Assembly: GCA_018136815.1 (NCBI GenBank)
Contig: CM030931.1
Span: forward strand, 5,462,148 to 5,526,147
Direction: 5' to 3'
Length of the DNA stretch: 64,000 bases
DNA from: Isochrysis galbana
Lineage: Eukaryota > Haptophyta > Isochrysidales > Isochrysidaceae
In this document: positions 52,734-63,659 of the stretch, piece after piece
How the letters are laid out: each line of letters starts with the position of its first letter
Position numbering within the stretch: the stretch's first letter is position 1
The notes under the pieces: model-generated
Told to the model about the DNA's origin: nothing
The model's database searches: none
The model's input: only the letters and a program-made list of their open reading frames with translations
Made by a program: the position numbers and the translations under genes

Positions 52734-52897
52734 TGTGGGCCTTAGGGAAAAAAGTTTCTATGCGCACGCACGGCGCCCTCGCGAGGGGGAAGTCGATGCG
52801 CATACGCACGGCGTGCTCAATGATTGCAAGTAATCACATGTGCTGCGTAAACGAAACATCTCGTATACGGCGACTTTATGTTAAAAAAAGTTTCTAT
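52654..52897 (+). repeat. Direct duplication of ~100 bp with an internal hairpin
   Basis: The segment 52654-52761 recurs, diverged, at 52804-52897. Shared blocks include CGCACGGCGTG, ATGATTGCAAG(C/T)AATCACA, ACGAAAC(G/A)TCTCGTATA and AAAAGTTTCTAT. In the first copy TGATTGCAAGCAATCA is a perfect palindrome; in the second it has one mismatch. The first copy supplies the end of the hypothetical gene at 52398. Confidence 0.85.
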
Positions 52898-53943
52898 ACA
52901 CAGCCTTGTTTTGTACCACTATTGTTCATAACTAAAAAGAAAACAGATTGTGGTCCTCTTTTGACGGAACGCGACTTCCAAAGAAAAGAATAGATGTCAA
53001 TTACTTCCTTAATTACTTCCGACCTCTCTTCGACGCTCGACGCAGCGGACGACGACTCCCTCGAGCCGAGCCCCTCACTCAGAACACTGACACAAAGAAT
53101 GAGAATCGAACACGTACTGGCAAGTGAAAAACAGGAAAACGAGAGCGACCAGGGCTAGCGCCCTGGAACCAGGGAGATAAAATCTCCCGCACGACCCACC
53201 CATGGGGAAAGCCTCGCGGCTGGGCCCCCACAAGGAAACACAACACAATGCGTCAAACCACAACTTAACCAAAAGGCCTGCCTCCCCCCGCCCTTGAAGC
53301 CAGACCCAAGGTAGTGATCATGGGTCGACCCCCCGAAACCGAACAAAAAGGAACCAGGGGGGGAGCGGAAAGGAGAGTGAGGGTGGGGCAAGGGCGTTGT
53401 CGAAGGGAACCCGCGCGGAAAGGGCAGTGGGAGGCAATAGCAGTAGGCATCTTCAAGAATTTTTTTGGCCTAAGACCATCGAACGGAGCCGCAACTCTTC
53501 ACCCATGTTGAGGCCTAGAGCCTTGCGCATCTCACCTCAAGAGACCAAGAGTCGAGACACCTTCGTGAGTGCAAGGCAGATCGGGCAAGTTGTGCCGGTA
53601 AAGGTGACTTCTTTCGCACGCCCCACAGACGAAGCAATAGCATCAAGCAACCGAGCTATCGAGCCACTTGCGGTGGAGCCCAGCCGAGCCATCGAAAATG
53701 GTGCAGATGAGCGCAAGCGGTCTCCGTGCACCGCGGAGGCGCCGGTCGGTCGGGCGCTGGTTCGTTTGGCTCCTCGAACCCCCGGGGCGTCTCAGGTGGC
53801 CGCACAAGTCAAGACAGCCGTTAGGCCCGACGAGCTCGAATTCGTTCGCAGCCCCACATGAAGCTACCCAGTCTCGGCGTTTCCCTATCGCCGAATGACA
53901 TCATCCTTGTAGCGCTCCTGCGGTAAGCCGCAAAGAACAGAAC
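52898..53943. other. No gene resolved
   Basis: Frames exist on both strands around 53500-53860 (plus QETKSRDTFVSARQIGQVVP; minus FSMARLGSTASGSIARLLDA). Either could be a real exon but neither has a start, a splice context or a recognisable domain that decides it. Confidence 0.35.
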
Positions 53944-56900
53944 CTACCGCAGTCTCTCGGGGTGAGGGAAATGTGGAGGCGCTGGTGGAGGACTGGGAGG
54001 ATCCGGGGGGGCAGGCGAGGGCGGTGGCCGCTGCGGAGGCTGCGGAGGTGCTGGCGGTAAGGGGGGGGCTTTTGGCGCAGTCGCGTTCGCTGCTGCGTCG
54101 CTCGCGGCACTCGCGAGCCGGGAGTACCAGCCGGGTATGGACTTCCGGTCAGGGACTACATTGTCCACAAATGGCACTAGCAGCAGCTCAGAGGCGTCGA
54201 TTGATGCCTCGGTGGGCGGACTTGGGGGAGGTGGCGGCTTCCTAACAAACGCGAGCACCACGTCAATTAAAGCACCCACAACACTAAGGATGAGTCCGAG
54301 GGGTTGGAGGCATTCAAAGATTGCACCGGCGAACAAATAAAAGCCGTAGTTTTCCAGAGTGCTTCCGAAAGTGACGAGAGCAGCAAGAGCAAAGGCACCG
54401 GTCTCGAGCGCGTCGGCCGTAATCAACCTCGTACAATACGCCGATGTCTGCCCAGCGCAAGCGGAGACATCCTGTTGTAAAGCAACAGCTGCGCTGGCTA
54501 GTGCAAGGACGGAAGCAGCGGCATCGAAGACACCTTTCTTGGCAAGATCAGCCACGACCTGCCCGGCCCTGGCTCGAAGTGAAATGGCACCAGCGTTTGC
54601 TAGAGATGGCAACTCGACTGACCTCATCATCTCCCCTAAGGTTGATGGGACATCAGGCATCTCGCTAGGTATCTCGCTCGATGAAAGAGATGAGGCTGCG
54701 GTCACTTGATTCGAGAAAGAAGCATATTGTGAAGATCGGAAGGTCGATGCGGCGGCAAAGTAGCTGCTCACGCTGCGAGCGCCGATGAAGGTGTCACCGG
54801 CGACGTGTGCCGCAAAATGCGATTGCGGAGGGAAATCGTGAGGACCCGGGCCAAGAGGTGGAGTCCGGACTTTGGTCGTCACGCCCCGAAGGGCAATTAG
54901 CTCCATCGGCCAAGTATGGAGCATAGCATCCCTTGGTGATACGGCCGGGTTGTATCGTGCATCTCCCTTGGGGACTACCCCTCGAAAGACGTCAGCGAAC
55001 CACTGCCTGAGTTTGCCACTAGTCCATCCGACGGTCTGGCTCACGTATTTGACGTCTACAAGGGCTTCAAGCGCGAAGCTGACGATGAGCTTCATGTACA
55101 GATCTCGCTCACGTGCAGAGAGGTCGTACCAGCGCACATTGACCACTGGGGACGTGAAATCCACGAGAAACACGGCAGCGCTCGCAAATCGAAACATGGA
55201 TAATGCAGCTTTGATGACGGTGAAGAAACAGGCCCGAGGGAGAGCTGATTGGTCGAGAGTCCGCAAGCTGCATTGGGAAACAAGGTGCAACAGGTGCGCA
55301 ATGGGCACAGGCCGCCAAGGATATTGCAAGTGTGGCTGGGCCGTTACCGAGCACGAGATTGATGGGAGGTGGGCGCTCACATGCTGGAAAGAGTGGCACC
55401 GCCCATCGAGACATCAACAGCAAGCCTTTGCACGGGCACTTGGATTTGCCAGATGAGCTCTTGAACAGCATACTGCCTTTGCGTGATGTTGTACGACAGC
55501 ATCATTTCGCTATATTCGTCGAGCATCATCTGCCGCACATTGGCCGGCAGATTGGCGAAAGCCTTGCAAGCAGGCTGCGGATTCTGGGAAGCCGGACACT
55601 GCTCAATGTACGAATACAGGGTCTGCATATACTTGAGGATGAAGCCCGCAAGTTCTCCGGGATCCTGCAGCAAGGCGAGGACGAGTAGGGAGAACGGGCA
55701 GAACCCGATGCGGGACAAAGTCGTCTGACATATCACGCATGGACCCGTCGGCACTGGTGGCAGACATCCAAGGACTGATCGGCATCGAATGGACTACTTG
55801 GTACAGGCAGAACGCAGCTTCCGAAAGTGCGCATAAATCCTGGAAGCTGATGTTACCTGAAGGCGTACGCTGGATGCCGCCTTTTCCATCTCGACAGAGG
55901 CCAATTCATTCGCGATACCGGTGAAAAAGTCTGTGTTGCCTGGCGCGAGAGCATCGAGCATGTGTTGGACGCGTTCGGCACGCAAGCAATCATCCCTAAG
56001 ACTCAGTTGGTTCTCCAGATGCTCGGCGAAGAAATCATGAATTGCTTCTGCTACGGCCGTCGCATTCACCCCACTGTCCTTGGAGAACAGAGCAATGCCG
56101 CCATGACCGTCATCGGCCAGACAAGCGTTGTCTTGCAGGGATGGTGGGACGTGATCTTTGAGGTAGATGGATAGCTGCTCTTTGAGTGTGACACGGCTAA
56201 TGATCGCGGTCAACGTCATGAAACCTGGATCCTTCATGAGCACGTATCTGTGGTAGTCGCGTAGATTATATCTGCGAGTCGCGTGTTTGCCTTCGACTTC
56301 CGGATGCGTACGGTCGCCATCCCACCTGCCGTAGGTATGGGGTCCACACGCTTGTTCGCACCGGAAGGTCGCAAGGGAAGATCGGCCATGTGCGCCGCGG
56401 GTAACTTACGTGTGCCACATCCGATCTCCGAATTGCTTCCACGAGCCGTCCGGATACTTAGATCCATCACCCTTGTTGATTGTCACGTAGGTGAGGCCCA
56501 AGGTGGCATGCGCGAAGTTCTGCGAACGGCATTTCTCTCGTGCAGTCAGGTCCCTTCACTAACATGTTTGTGGGCCACAGCACCCCATGGCAAATGCGCC
56601 CCGGCTGGCAGATTGCGCAATGCGATGGCGCAAGTGAATAGAAAGAAGGGGCGGCACCTGCAAAAACGTCGATATGTTCTGGGCATGAGGGCCATGAAGA
56701 ACTTCATCAACGATCTCGGCCCGAATACACGTGTCTTCGCATGCAGTATCGCCATCGATGCACTCGTCACACCTTTGCACAGGCTTGTGGCCCATCTCCG
56801 CGAACAAGTCTGCAGATAAAGCCGGGGAATGTGGGGGCCACGTCTAATTCCGACAAACCCAGCATGGGCGGGTATTAAGCTGCCCAAGCACTGACCTATC

Positions 56901-58373
56901 AGAGCCTTCTGCGAAGCGTAACTGTCGGTGCCATCGTCATTTTTCTTGCACCTCTCCACCCGTTCCTCGCTCACTTCGCAGAATGAGCAGCGGTCTGGCG
57001 TCACAGCGTCGCATATATCGATGCGGTTAGGAGTCAATCCAAGCCACCATAGTAAAGTTAGCATGAAACGATCTTGAGCAAGCAGCTTCCAGTTCGTAGT
57101 GGTGGTCTGCCCTTCCGAGGACAGGGTGCAGGAGGTTCCCCAGAACTTGTCGAATCCGGAGCTACCGGCGTCTGTGCTAATAATTCCGAGCACAAAGTCT
57201 CGGCCGGTTGTCGCATCGCAGGTTGATGCAAGATTGGCGCCGCCCTGTGACGTCCCGCCTCCCGATAGCAACTGCAAACCCAACTCTAGCACGTCATACA
57301 GCTCTTTGATTTGGGCCGACGTCAGCGATCCTGGCGCGCTCAATTCACTTGTTGGTGCCTTCGTCACGAGCTCGCCGCTCACTCGAACAGCAGGACCACG
57401 CCATCCAAGGTGCGGTGAGTTGAAGGAACATCGATGCGTGCACGCTGTGCCATTCCAATGGCACGCACAGGCCTTAGCGTCGTACCTGCAGAGAGGGTGA
57501 GACGGCGGGAGAGTGGCACAACACACGGCAAGGGGGGAGAGTGGCTGTGGGCAGAACTAGGACGAGCACAAATGGTACGAGCATCTCAGAACGAGTCAAG
57601 AGGGCTCTCACTCATAGGCAATGCCCTCAATGCGATCGTTGAATCCCGTAGGACTATCTTCAATCTGAAGATCTGCAGCGATGTGTTTTCCGTTCCCAGA
57701 GTCGGGCCAATTCCGATCGAAAGAGACGTTGAACGTCAAAGGATATCTGGGGTCTACGCGGACGTGACTGGCATTGACCATACTTTCGCCGGTATCCGGA
57801 TCAAGGAGCCGGTAATGTTTGTGTAACAAGCCTCCTCGGATGTCCATGCGCACCTCGAGAGAGTACCACCACTCCATCGAGACCGTCTCACGAATAGCGT
57901 ACACCTGCGCACCAACGGCAGGCAGAACACGTTCTCGACCGCTCGCGCCGCCCCTGCTCGTGGACAGGGCCTCGGCGAGCTCGCACCTGCGGCGGCGCGG
58001 TGGTTGGGTGCAGGCGGACATCTCCCTTTCTGCCGACGATTAGGCTGCCCGTTGCACCCCCGACTCGCTCTTCGGGTTCCGAGGAGACCGGATCCGTGTG
58101 AACAACGACGTATGTGTCAGAGATGGCGTGGTAGAAGCCGAGCTTGCCCGTACCCGTCAGCCTCGCCGAAGGTGTGGGCAGTCCATCCACAAGCAGCACG
58201 CCATCTTCGCAGACAACTTCAGAGGAGCCCTCGACAGAGAAAACCCCGTAGACGAGGAAGGAGCCGTCCCCGTCGCAGCCGGAGCGATGGGGTGTGGATG
58301 CGAACAGCACGTCACGCGTTGACGAGCGCAGCACCGGCCGGCTCACTGCCAGGGCGAGCAGCAAGAGCGACAT
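53944..58373 (-). CDS. Large secreted/membrane protein with Pro-rich tail, family not recognised
   Basis: Eight exons (58373-57987, 57904-57612, 57485-56896, 56809-56658, 56519-56410, 56271-55857, 55724-55381, 55267-53944) keep frame through seven GT-AG introns, giving 1204 residues. It opens with a short signal peptide (MSLLLLALAVSRPVL). Residues ~200-470 are Cys-rich (KACACHWNGTACTHRCSF, RCDECIDGDTACEDTC), suggesting an extracellular disulfide-bonded region. Later comes TYVTINKGDGSKYPDGSWKQ and a long helical part (EKAASSVRLQ, CPASQNPQPACKAFANLPAN). The last exon has hydrophobic segments (ALETGAFALAALVTFGSTL, PLGLILSVVGALIDVVLAFV) and a C-terminal Pro-rich tail. I know no family with this layout. 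A surface or cell-wall protein is inferred. The 5' end lies in a duplicated, inverted-repeat region. Confidence 0.75.
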
Positions 58374-59222
58374 GAGGGGAAGGGGGGGGAGGGAAGTCAA
58401 CGCTGGGCGTCGCTCGCTCTGCGGCCGACGCCTCGATCCTGCTGGGACCGGGGGGGTCGTTTCACCCTTGTAGTGTTAAAAGGGGGCGGGCGGGCGGGGC
58501 GCGACTCTCCTCCACGGAGAGAGGCTGGCGGGTCCCCCCCCCCCCCCGGGGCGGGCGCCATGGGGAGTGGGGGGGGGGGAGAGACCCGTCTCTCTCTCCG
58601 TGGGAGGGAGATTCGGAGACTTTTGGAGCCTCTTGGTCTTCTCCAGTGCGCCGGGGGAGGGCCGTTCACTTGTAGGGAGCCTCAAGTTCTCCAGTCTTCG
58701 GAGGCCCCCTCCCCCACCCACCCCCTGCCACCCCCCTTCCCCGTCTCGTCAACGTGCCTAGCATCGCGCGATCTCAGCGGTCTCCTCGCGCCGCGAGATC
58801 AAACATGTTGACCATGGCGCCCGCCCCATGGCGCCCGCCCCGGGGGGGGGGGGGGGGACCCGCCAGCCTCTCTCCGTGGAGGAGAGTCGCGCCCCGCCCG
58901 CCCGCCCCCTTTTAACACTACAAGGGTGAAACGACCCCGCCAGGAGCCCCACTACCTGATCGACTGCGGGCGACGCCGCCCTCCCACCCGCCGATTTCCC
59001 GTAATACCGCGGGTGGGCCCGTTCACCCACGGACCACCTTAAGAGATAGCATCTCGTTCTCCAGTTTGCGCCGGGGACCAGCCTCTCTGTTGAGGATCGT
59101 TTGCTTCAGAGCCTCGTGGGGACAGGGCGAGCAGCCAGAGCGACATGAGGGGAAGGGGGGGGGAGGGAAGTCAACGCTGGGCGTCGCTCGCTCTGCGGCC
59201 GACGCCTCGATCCTGCTGGGAC
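58350..59222. repeat. Direct duplication of a gene 5' end enclosing a long inverted repeat
   Basis: About 99 bp at 58350-58448 (the start codon, signal-peptide start and 5' flank of the secreted gene) recur at 59123-59222 with few changes. Between them a long inverted repeat has arms at 58453-58565 and 58824-58938, >90% identical apart from the length of a G/C run. Each arm includes GGTCGTTTCACCC, TAGTGTTAAAAGGGGGCGG and GACTCTCCTCCACGGAGAGA. The loop is ~258 bp. The right direct copy also opens a short frame (59146-59039, starting MSLWLLALSP), a paralogous but broken signal peptide. Confidence 0.85.
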
Positions 59223-59464
59223 TGGCGGCTGTGTATTGTGGTGGGTATGACCCAGGCGGCTTGAGCAAGGCGGGCGATCTCCCTCTCGATGTCGCATTCG
59301 CGATGTCTCAGAGGCAAAAAGAAATAACAGTAAAAGAGAAACAGTAAAACAGTAAAAAGAACAGAGGAAGAAAGAAGAAGAAAAGTGAAAAAGAAGAGAA
59401 AAAAACCCAGAGTATATAGGGCGGTTCTCAGCCCTTCCCCTCGGCCCTATGGCTACGTAAACTC

Positions 59465-59560
59465 TCACGTGGCATAGTGGTTCAACCCACCGCCTCCACC
59501 AACCTTTTGCTCTGGGTCGCGAGTTCGAGTCCGGACGGAGCGCTCTGCAGTTCGAGCCCC
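59465..59560 (+). repeat. tRNA-derived SINE-like head
   Basis: GTGGCATAGTGGTT (A-box-like) is followed about 50 bp later by CGAGTTCGAGTCC (B-box-like), the spacing and order of an RNA polymerase III internal promoter. A second weaker B-box-like GCAGTTCGAGCCCC follows. The flanking stems do not pair as in an intact tRNA, so this is a decayed tRNA or the head of a SINE. The body downstream is made of two short tandem repeats. Confidence 0.5.
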
Positions 59561-59574
59561 GCTCCTTCTCCTCT

Positions 59575-59975
59575 CCGCTCTTCTTCTACCGTTAAATTCC
59601 ACGCTCTTCTTCTACTTGTAAATTCCTGCCTCTTCCTACCGTTAAAAAATCCTGCCTTCCTACCGTTAAAAATCCTGCCTCCGCCTACTGTTAAAATCCT
59701 GCCTCCGTCGCCTTGCCAAGACATTTCCTCTGCCTTCCTGCCGACTTCCTTGCCAGTTCCTTCCGCCCGGTTTCCCGCTTGTCTGCAAATCGGTTTCACC
59801 GCATTACGACCAAGCTTAGTGGGGAAACTCCTCGTCCAGTTCCGTTACCCGAAAATCTCGTTCATCTCGTCGGGCCCCAGGGCCATCTCGTTCATCTCGT
59901 CGGGCCATCAAGGCCATCTCGTTCATCTCGTCGTCGGGCCATCAGGCCATCTCGTTACATCTCGCTCATCTCGTT
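59575..59975 (+). repeat. Two tandem repeats behind the SINE-like head
   Basis: First array (~59580-59710): four to five copies of CTTCCTACCGTTAAAAATCC-type units of 18-26 bp. Second array (~59855-59975): four copies of a CTCGTTCATCTCGTCGGGCC unit with variable insertions. Neither encodes a convincing product. Confidence 0.85.
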
Positions 59976-60392
59976 ACAATCCAAGCTGCGGCTTTGATTT
60001 CCACAGGCGCTAGTGTCCCTGACGCCCCCGTTGACTGCGAGGCTGAGCTGCATGAAGTGTGCAGTAGCCGCATGGTGGAGGAGGACGAGCATCACAGGTT
60101 GGGCCCTGTGTATACCGGAGAAGAGCGCGCCCGGGGTGGCGGGGGCGGGGGAAGGAATCTACTAGGCAGGCCACCAGGCGAGGTGCGCAAAGGAGTGGCC
60201 ACAAGTCCACCTCTTGTGGTGGTTGCTGGTGAGCGCAATGGTTGCACGGAGTGCTACCTGCTGTTTCATAGATCAGTGCACCGGGCCGCAGAATTTGAGT
60301 CACACAGCCCCCCAGGGAGCCAAATTCCTGTACTAGGCGATTACCATGGAGGTAAGAGTCTTGAGCGCGGGCGATGGATGCAAGCATGTGAC
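59976..60392. other. No gene supported
   Basis: A long plus-strand open frame passes through but has no recognisable domain and atypical composition. Nothing else seen. Confidence 0.4.
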
Positions 60393-60716
60393 CTATGCGT
60401 TGGCAGAGACTGCGGCTCGTTGTGGTGCGTCGTCTGTGCGCACCGAACATTGGCTGCGCGTCTCCAACTCCTCACCCACATCCGAATCTGCACACTCCTC
60501 CTCGGCGACGACTGGCGACTTGCCTCCCACTCCCACCAGTGCCGCAACCGTTGGCGCCCACCGCTCGCACTTCTTACTCGTTTTGCCGTAGTGACACAAC
60601 GAGGTGCAAGGGACGGCACTTGCGAAGCAGGGACACGCACGCGTTCCGCATTTGGATGTCAGCCCACACGTGCAGCTGCCCGCCGAGCCCTTGTCCTTGC
60701 GCTGCCTCTTCGCCAC
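60393..60716 (-). CDS. Cys-rich (CxC-like) protein fragment
   Basis: Minus-strand frame of about 107 codons with a cysteine cluster, CTCGLTSKCGTRACPCFASA followed by PCTSLCHYGKTSKKC, preceded by a basic stretch (KRQRKDKG). The spacing resembles CxC-type zinc-binding motifs found at the ends of some DNA-binding and transposon proteins. The first codon is GTG, so this is an internal piece; the in-frame extension upstream to ~60740 is short. Intact gene not identified. Confidence 0.35.
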   Translation of the reverse strand: MAKRQRKDKGSAGSCTCGLTSKCGTRACPCFASAVPCTSLCHYGKTSKKCERWAPTVAALVGVGGKSPVVAEEECADSDVGEELETRSQCSVRTDDAPQRAAVSANA

Positions 60717-60842
60717 TTGCTGGGCTGGAGTCTCTTCGCCGTTCGTATTTCATCGCGCATGACGAGCGATCGCGACCCTTCGCCGCGCGGAAGCGCGGAA
60801 GGGGTTTGTTCATCGTATGATTCCGGAGTGTTTACGTTAGTT

Positions 60843-61487
60843 TAGGGCGGTCAAACAAGGGCTTTTTAACTATTAGTAAGGGTTGGGCTGCATTTTTTGA
60901 CCGTGGCGCGATGCCCAATAAAAACCTCCAGGGGGGGCTACCTGACGCTACGAAAATCTTCGCCAAGAAATGGTGCAATTCACCCCCCCTCTCGCCCCCT
61001 CCGTCACGCGCACTCACGCTCTACCCGTAAAGAATTAGCGGTCGCGCCCGCGGGATCGGTTCGAAGTTGGGCTCTCCGGGCCTCACTCGGCGACGGCTCA
61101 ACGTTCAATGGGCTCGGCGGATGGGTGATTTCGACGAGGTTTCGGGGCGCGGCCTGTCCGATTGGCGTGACCATGCGGGTGGGGCCTGTGTATTTGGTAT
61201 CTGGCGGGGTCTCCCATCCGGATGGATCGTCGAAAACGGGCACGCAGCGCGCCCGCCATCGGTTCGAAGTTGGGCTTTTCAAGCTTTTGCGATTTTAGCG
61301 TCTTCTGTCTTTTTTTGATTACGTTTTGTTGTGGGGGCCCAAGGGGGGGTCCGGGTCCTAATGGACCCCGGATATGTGCTAGTTGGGTGTATTGGGAACT
61401 TTCTACCGTGAAAAATCCTCAAATTTCCTCAATTCTGAGATGGTCATTTTTTCACCCCTTATAAAAAAACACTGTTTGACCGCCCTA
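60843..61487. mobile_element. MITE with 15-bp terminal inverted repeats and 7-bp target duplication
   Basis: TAGGGCGGTCAAACA at 60843-60857 is matched by its exact complement at 61473-61487, and the 7-bp direct repeat GTTAGTT flanks both ends (60836-60842 and 61488-61494). The start TAGGG fits the hAT terminal pattern YARNG, though hAT duplications are normally 8 bp. The 645-bp body has no credible ORF and holds a repeat, ATCGGTTCGAAGTTGGGCT, at ~61052-61070 and ~61257-61275. Non-autonomous element. Confidence 0.85.
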
Positions 61488-61733
61488 GTTAGTTTTCTGA
61501 GCCCAAGGTCTTTGGTTTTTGGGTTTCTTGTGAGGATATTATAGCAACTTCGTCGAGTCCCTCCGTGTTCCCAAGCGAGTCCCCCCGAGTTCCCGAGTCT
61601 ATACCCCGAGTCCACGAGTCAATACAAGTCAAGCACGCGCCTGAGCCACCCCCAGTCGCCTGCCACGACCCCTACAAGCCTCCTTCCGCACTTCCGCGCC
61701 CTCCGTGCGTCGTGCGTCGTGCGTCGATCACCA

Positions 61734-62041
61734 TGCCCGTAGTCAACCCCGAGGAAAGCTCCATGAGCTCCCCGCAAGAACCGCTTTCCGCGCTAGCTAC
61801 CGGCGCGCCCTCGCAGGCAATCTCCAAGAGTGAGATCAGCCTTGCTCTGACACTGCAGTGGCTCGGCAAGGAGGCGCAGACGCGGCGAGCGGGCGCGGTC
61901 CACTGGGATGGGCCCAGCAGGACCCATCCCTTCCCGTGCAGCAGCTCCATATCGCCCTGGCACCATCATGGTGACCAGGGCGGCCGGGAGGAGAGAGAGC
62001 GACGCCATCGCTCGCGCTCTCTCCAGAACAGTTGCGGGTAA
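61734..62041 (+). CDS. Hypothetical protein
   Basis: ATG at 61734 opens 102 codons with a coding-like start (MPVVNPEESSMSSPQEPLSA, then ISKSEISLALTLQWLGKEAQ) that ends in low-complexity His/Arg sequence. It may be a first exon. No family recognised; a cluster of CGAGTC(C) repeats lies just upstream (61552-61620). Confidence 0.3.
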
Positions 62042-62878
62042 AATTCTCTATACAACCCCCAAACACCACTACCTCACGCACACTCACAGTAACACGTAGA
62101 ATACTAATGTAAACAGAGTGAGCGCGTGAGGGGGAGAAAAAGAGAGGGGAAAGAGAAAAGAAGAGAGGAGGCCCGTCGCCTCTCCTCACGTTAAGATTGA
62201 GAGAAGAGGGGAGATCTCACAGGACTTAGCGAAAGTAAACACGGGAGAGGGCGGAGGGGCATCTGTAACAGACATCCAAAGTAATGCTTCACGCAATGCT
62301 TCCCGCCTAGAAATAGCGTAGCTAATATCACGATGATATGAAGATGACTCCTTTATTATTTGAAATCAACCCGCGCGGCCGACCCCCTCGTCCCGTGACA
62401 AGCAGCGAACCGTCCGCAACAATTGGACCCATAGGCGTTTGCATCTAGGGACACATTTTTGGGGGTGGTGAAGGTAGAATTGTATAAGGTGTAGAAAATG
62501 GCAATGGGGGGGTAAAAAAAAAGGGAATCTCAAGTTGCACCCTCTTCTCGCGCCCTCCGTCCTCCGTCCCCTCCGTTCCGCGTTCCGTACCCTCTCCCGT
62601 CAATTTCACATGCCGCACATTGGCTTCCCCCGTTCTCTCGATGAGACCGTTCTGGGCCTTCCCGGATGATTCGTGCGCCTCGCTAGCCGCCGGTGCGCGT
62701 CGCGGCTCGTTCCCAAGGAGGAAAAACGAGCTACGCTCCGGCTCCGACAAATTTTCTTACTTTAAGGGCGATGTCGTTGGGACAACTTGGGAGAGTAGGC
62801 GTAATAGCGGTAAATGCCATCTTCACAGCTTTTTCAGCACTCATTACCCATTACAGCTCCCACGGCCCCACCGTTCCT
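62042..62878. other. Intergenic; contains a dispersed repeat fragment
   Basis: No gene supported. Around 62525-62555 the minus strand reads AGAGGGTGCAACTTGAG, a short, diverged copy of the dispersed repeat core. The remainder shows nothing recognisable. Confidence 0.5.
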
Positions 62879-63634
62879 CTATACTGCAGGACACGCAAAC
62901 TTCACCCTTTTCCTCGACTTATGCGCGTTCCTGTCCGGCCGCCGTTTTGTGTCGGACGATGGTTCCTCTCCCCCCTTGCCCCTACTGGTGCGCGGCTGCA
63001 GACTTCTTTGATCTGGACCACGGCTGCTGGTGTGATCGGCGCTGGGCTCCTCTACTTCATCCCCACTGTCTCCTTCAAAGAAGTCATCTTGCGCAAAGGC
63101 CTCCTCATCGGCCACTCGCTCTCCAGCGGGTACGACATCATCGTCACCACCAGTCTCGTCGGTGGGCGCGCCGAGGGTTCCCTCTTCAAAGCGTCGTATG
63201 ATGCGCGCGCGGATCTTCCTACGCAGCTTGGCGACGGGCTCAGCGTCCTTATTCTCCTTTGGAAACAGCGAGAGGTACTTCTTGTTGCGTGGGAAGTGGC
63301 GGACGTAGAGTAGATCGTGCTCGGCGTCGCGGAGCTGCTGTGCGACGGCGGGCTCAGTGGGCAGCATCTTCTTCAGCCCCTCGATCCGCCGCTCTAGTTT
63401 GCGCCTCTCGAAGAACTTCACTCCGTGGTACTTTTTGGAGTTGAGGCGCTCCCTCTGCTTCCTCTTGGAGGTCTGTGCCTCAGCCTTTGCAGTTGCGAGC
63501 TCGGCCTCCTTCTGCTTGCGCACAGGCTCGGGAAGACTCGCTCGAGCCAGCAGCCGCTCGAGAGAACGCACGCGCTTGCGCGCAGGCTCGGCGCGGCGGG
63601 TAGAGGCAGCACGCCGCGAGGGGCCACCAACCAT
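62879..63634 (-). CDS. EFG1: rRNA-processing protein EFG1
   Basis: ATG at 63634 gives 251 residues with no intron. The first two thirds match the EFG1 (DUF2361) family: basic RVRSLERLLARASLPEPVRK, a Lys/Gln coiled coil, then the signature SKKYHGVKFFERRKLERRIE, followed by LRDAEHDLLYVRHFPRNKKY and SLFPKE. EFG1 is a nucleolar component of the small-subunit processome needed for 18S rRNA maturation. The C-terminal third is acidic then basic (ETGGDDDVVPAGE, KRRPDRNAHKSRKRVKF), which fits nucleolar localisation. A compound CT microsatellite begins about 25 bp upstream of the start. Confidence 0.93.
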   Translation of the reverse strand: MVGGPSRRAASTRRAEPARKRVRSLERLLARASLPEPVRKQKEAELATAKAEAQTSKRKQRERLNSKKYHGVKFFERRKLERRIEGLKKMLPTEPAVAQQLRDAEHDLLYVRHFPRNKKYLSLFPKENKDAEPVAKLRRKIRARIIRRFEEGTLGAPTDETGGDDDVVPAGERVADEEAFAQDDFFEGDSGDEVEEPSADHTSSRGPDQRSLQPRTSRGKGGEEPSSDTKRRPDRNAHKSRKRVKFACPAV

Positions 63635-63659
63635 CGCTCCTCCGTCCGCGTGTTCGCGC

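Noticed and set aside
59994-60845. 283-codon plus-strand frame
   Set aside because: No domain, unusual composition, and a Cys-cluster frame on the opposite strand is more coding-like.
62693-63313. 206-codon plus-strand frame
   Set aside because: Overlaps and shadows the well-supported EFG1 gene on the minus strand.
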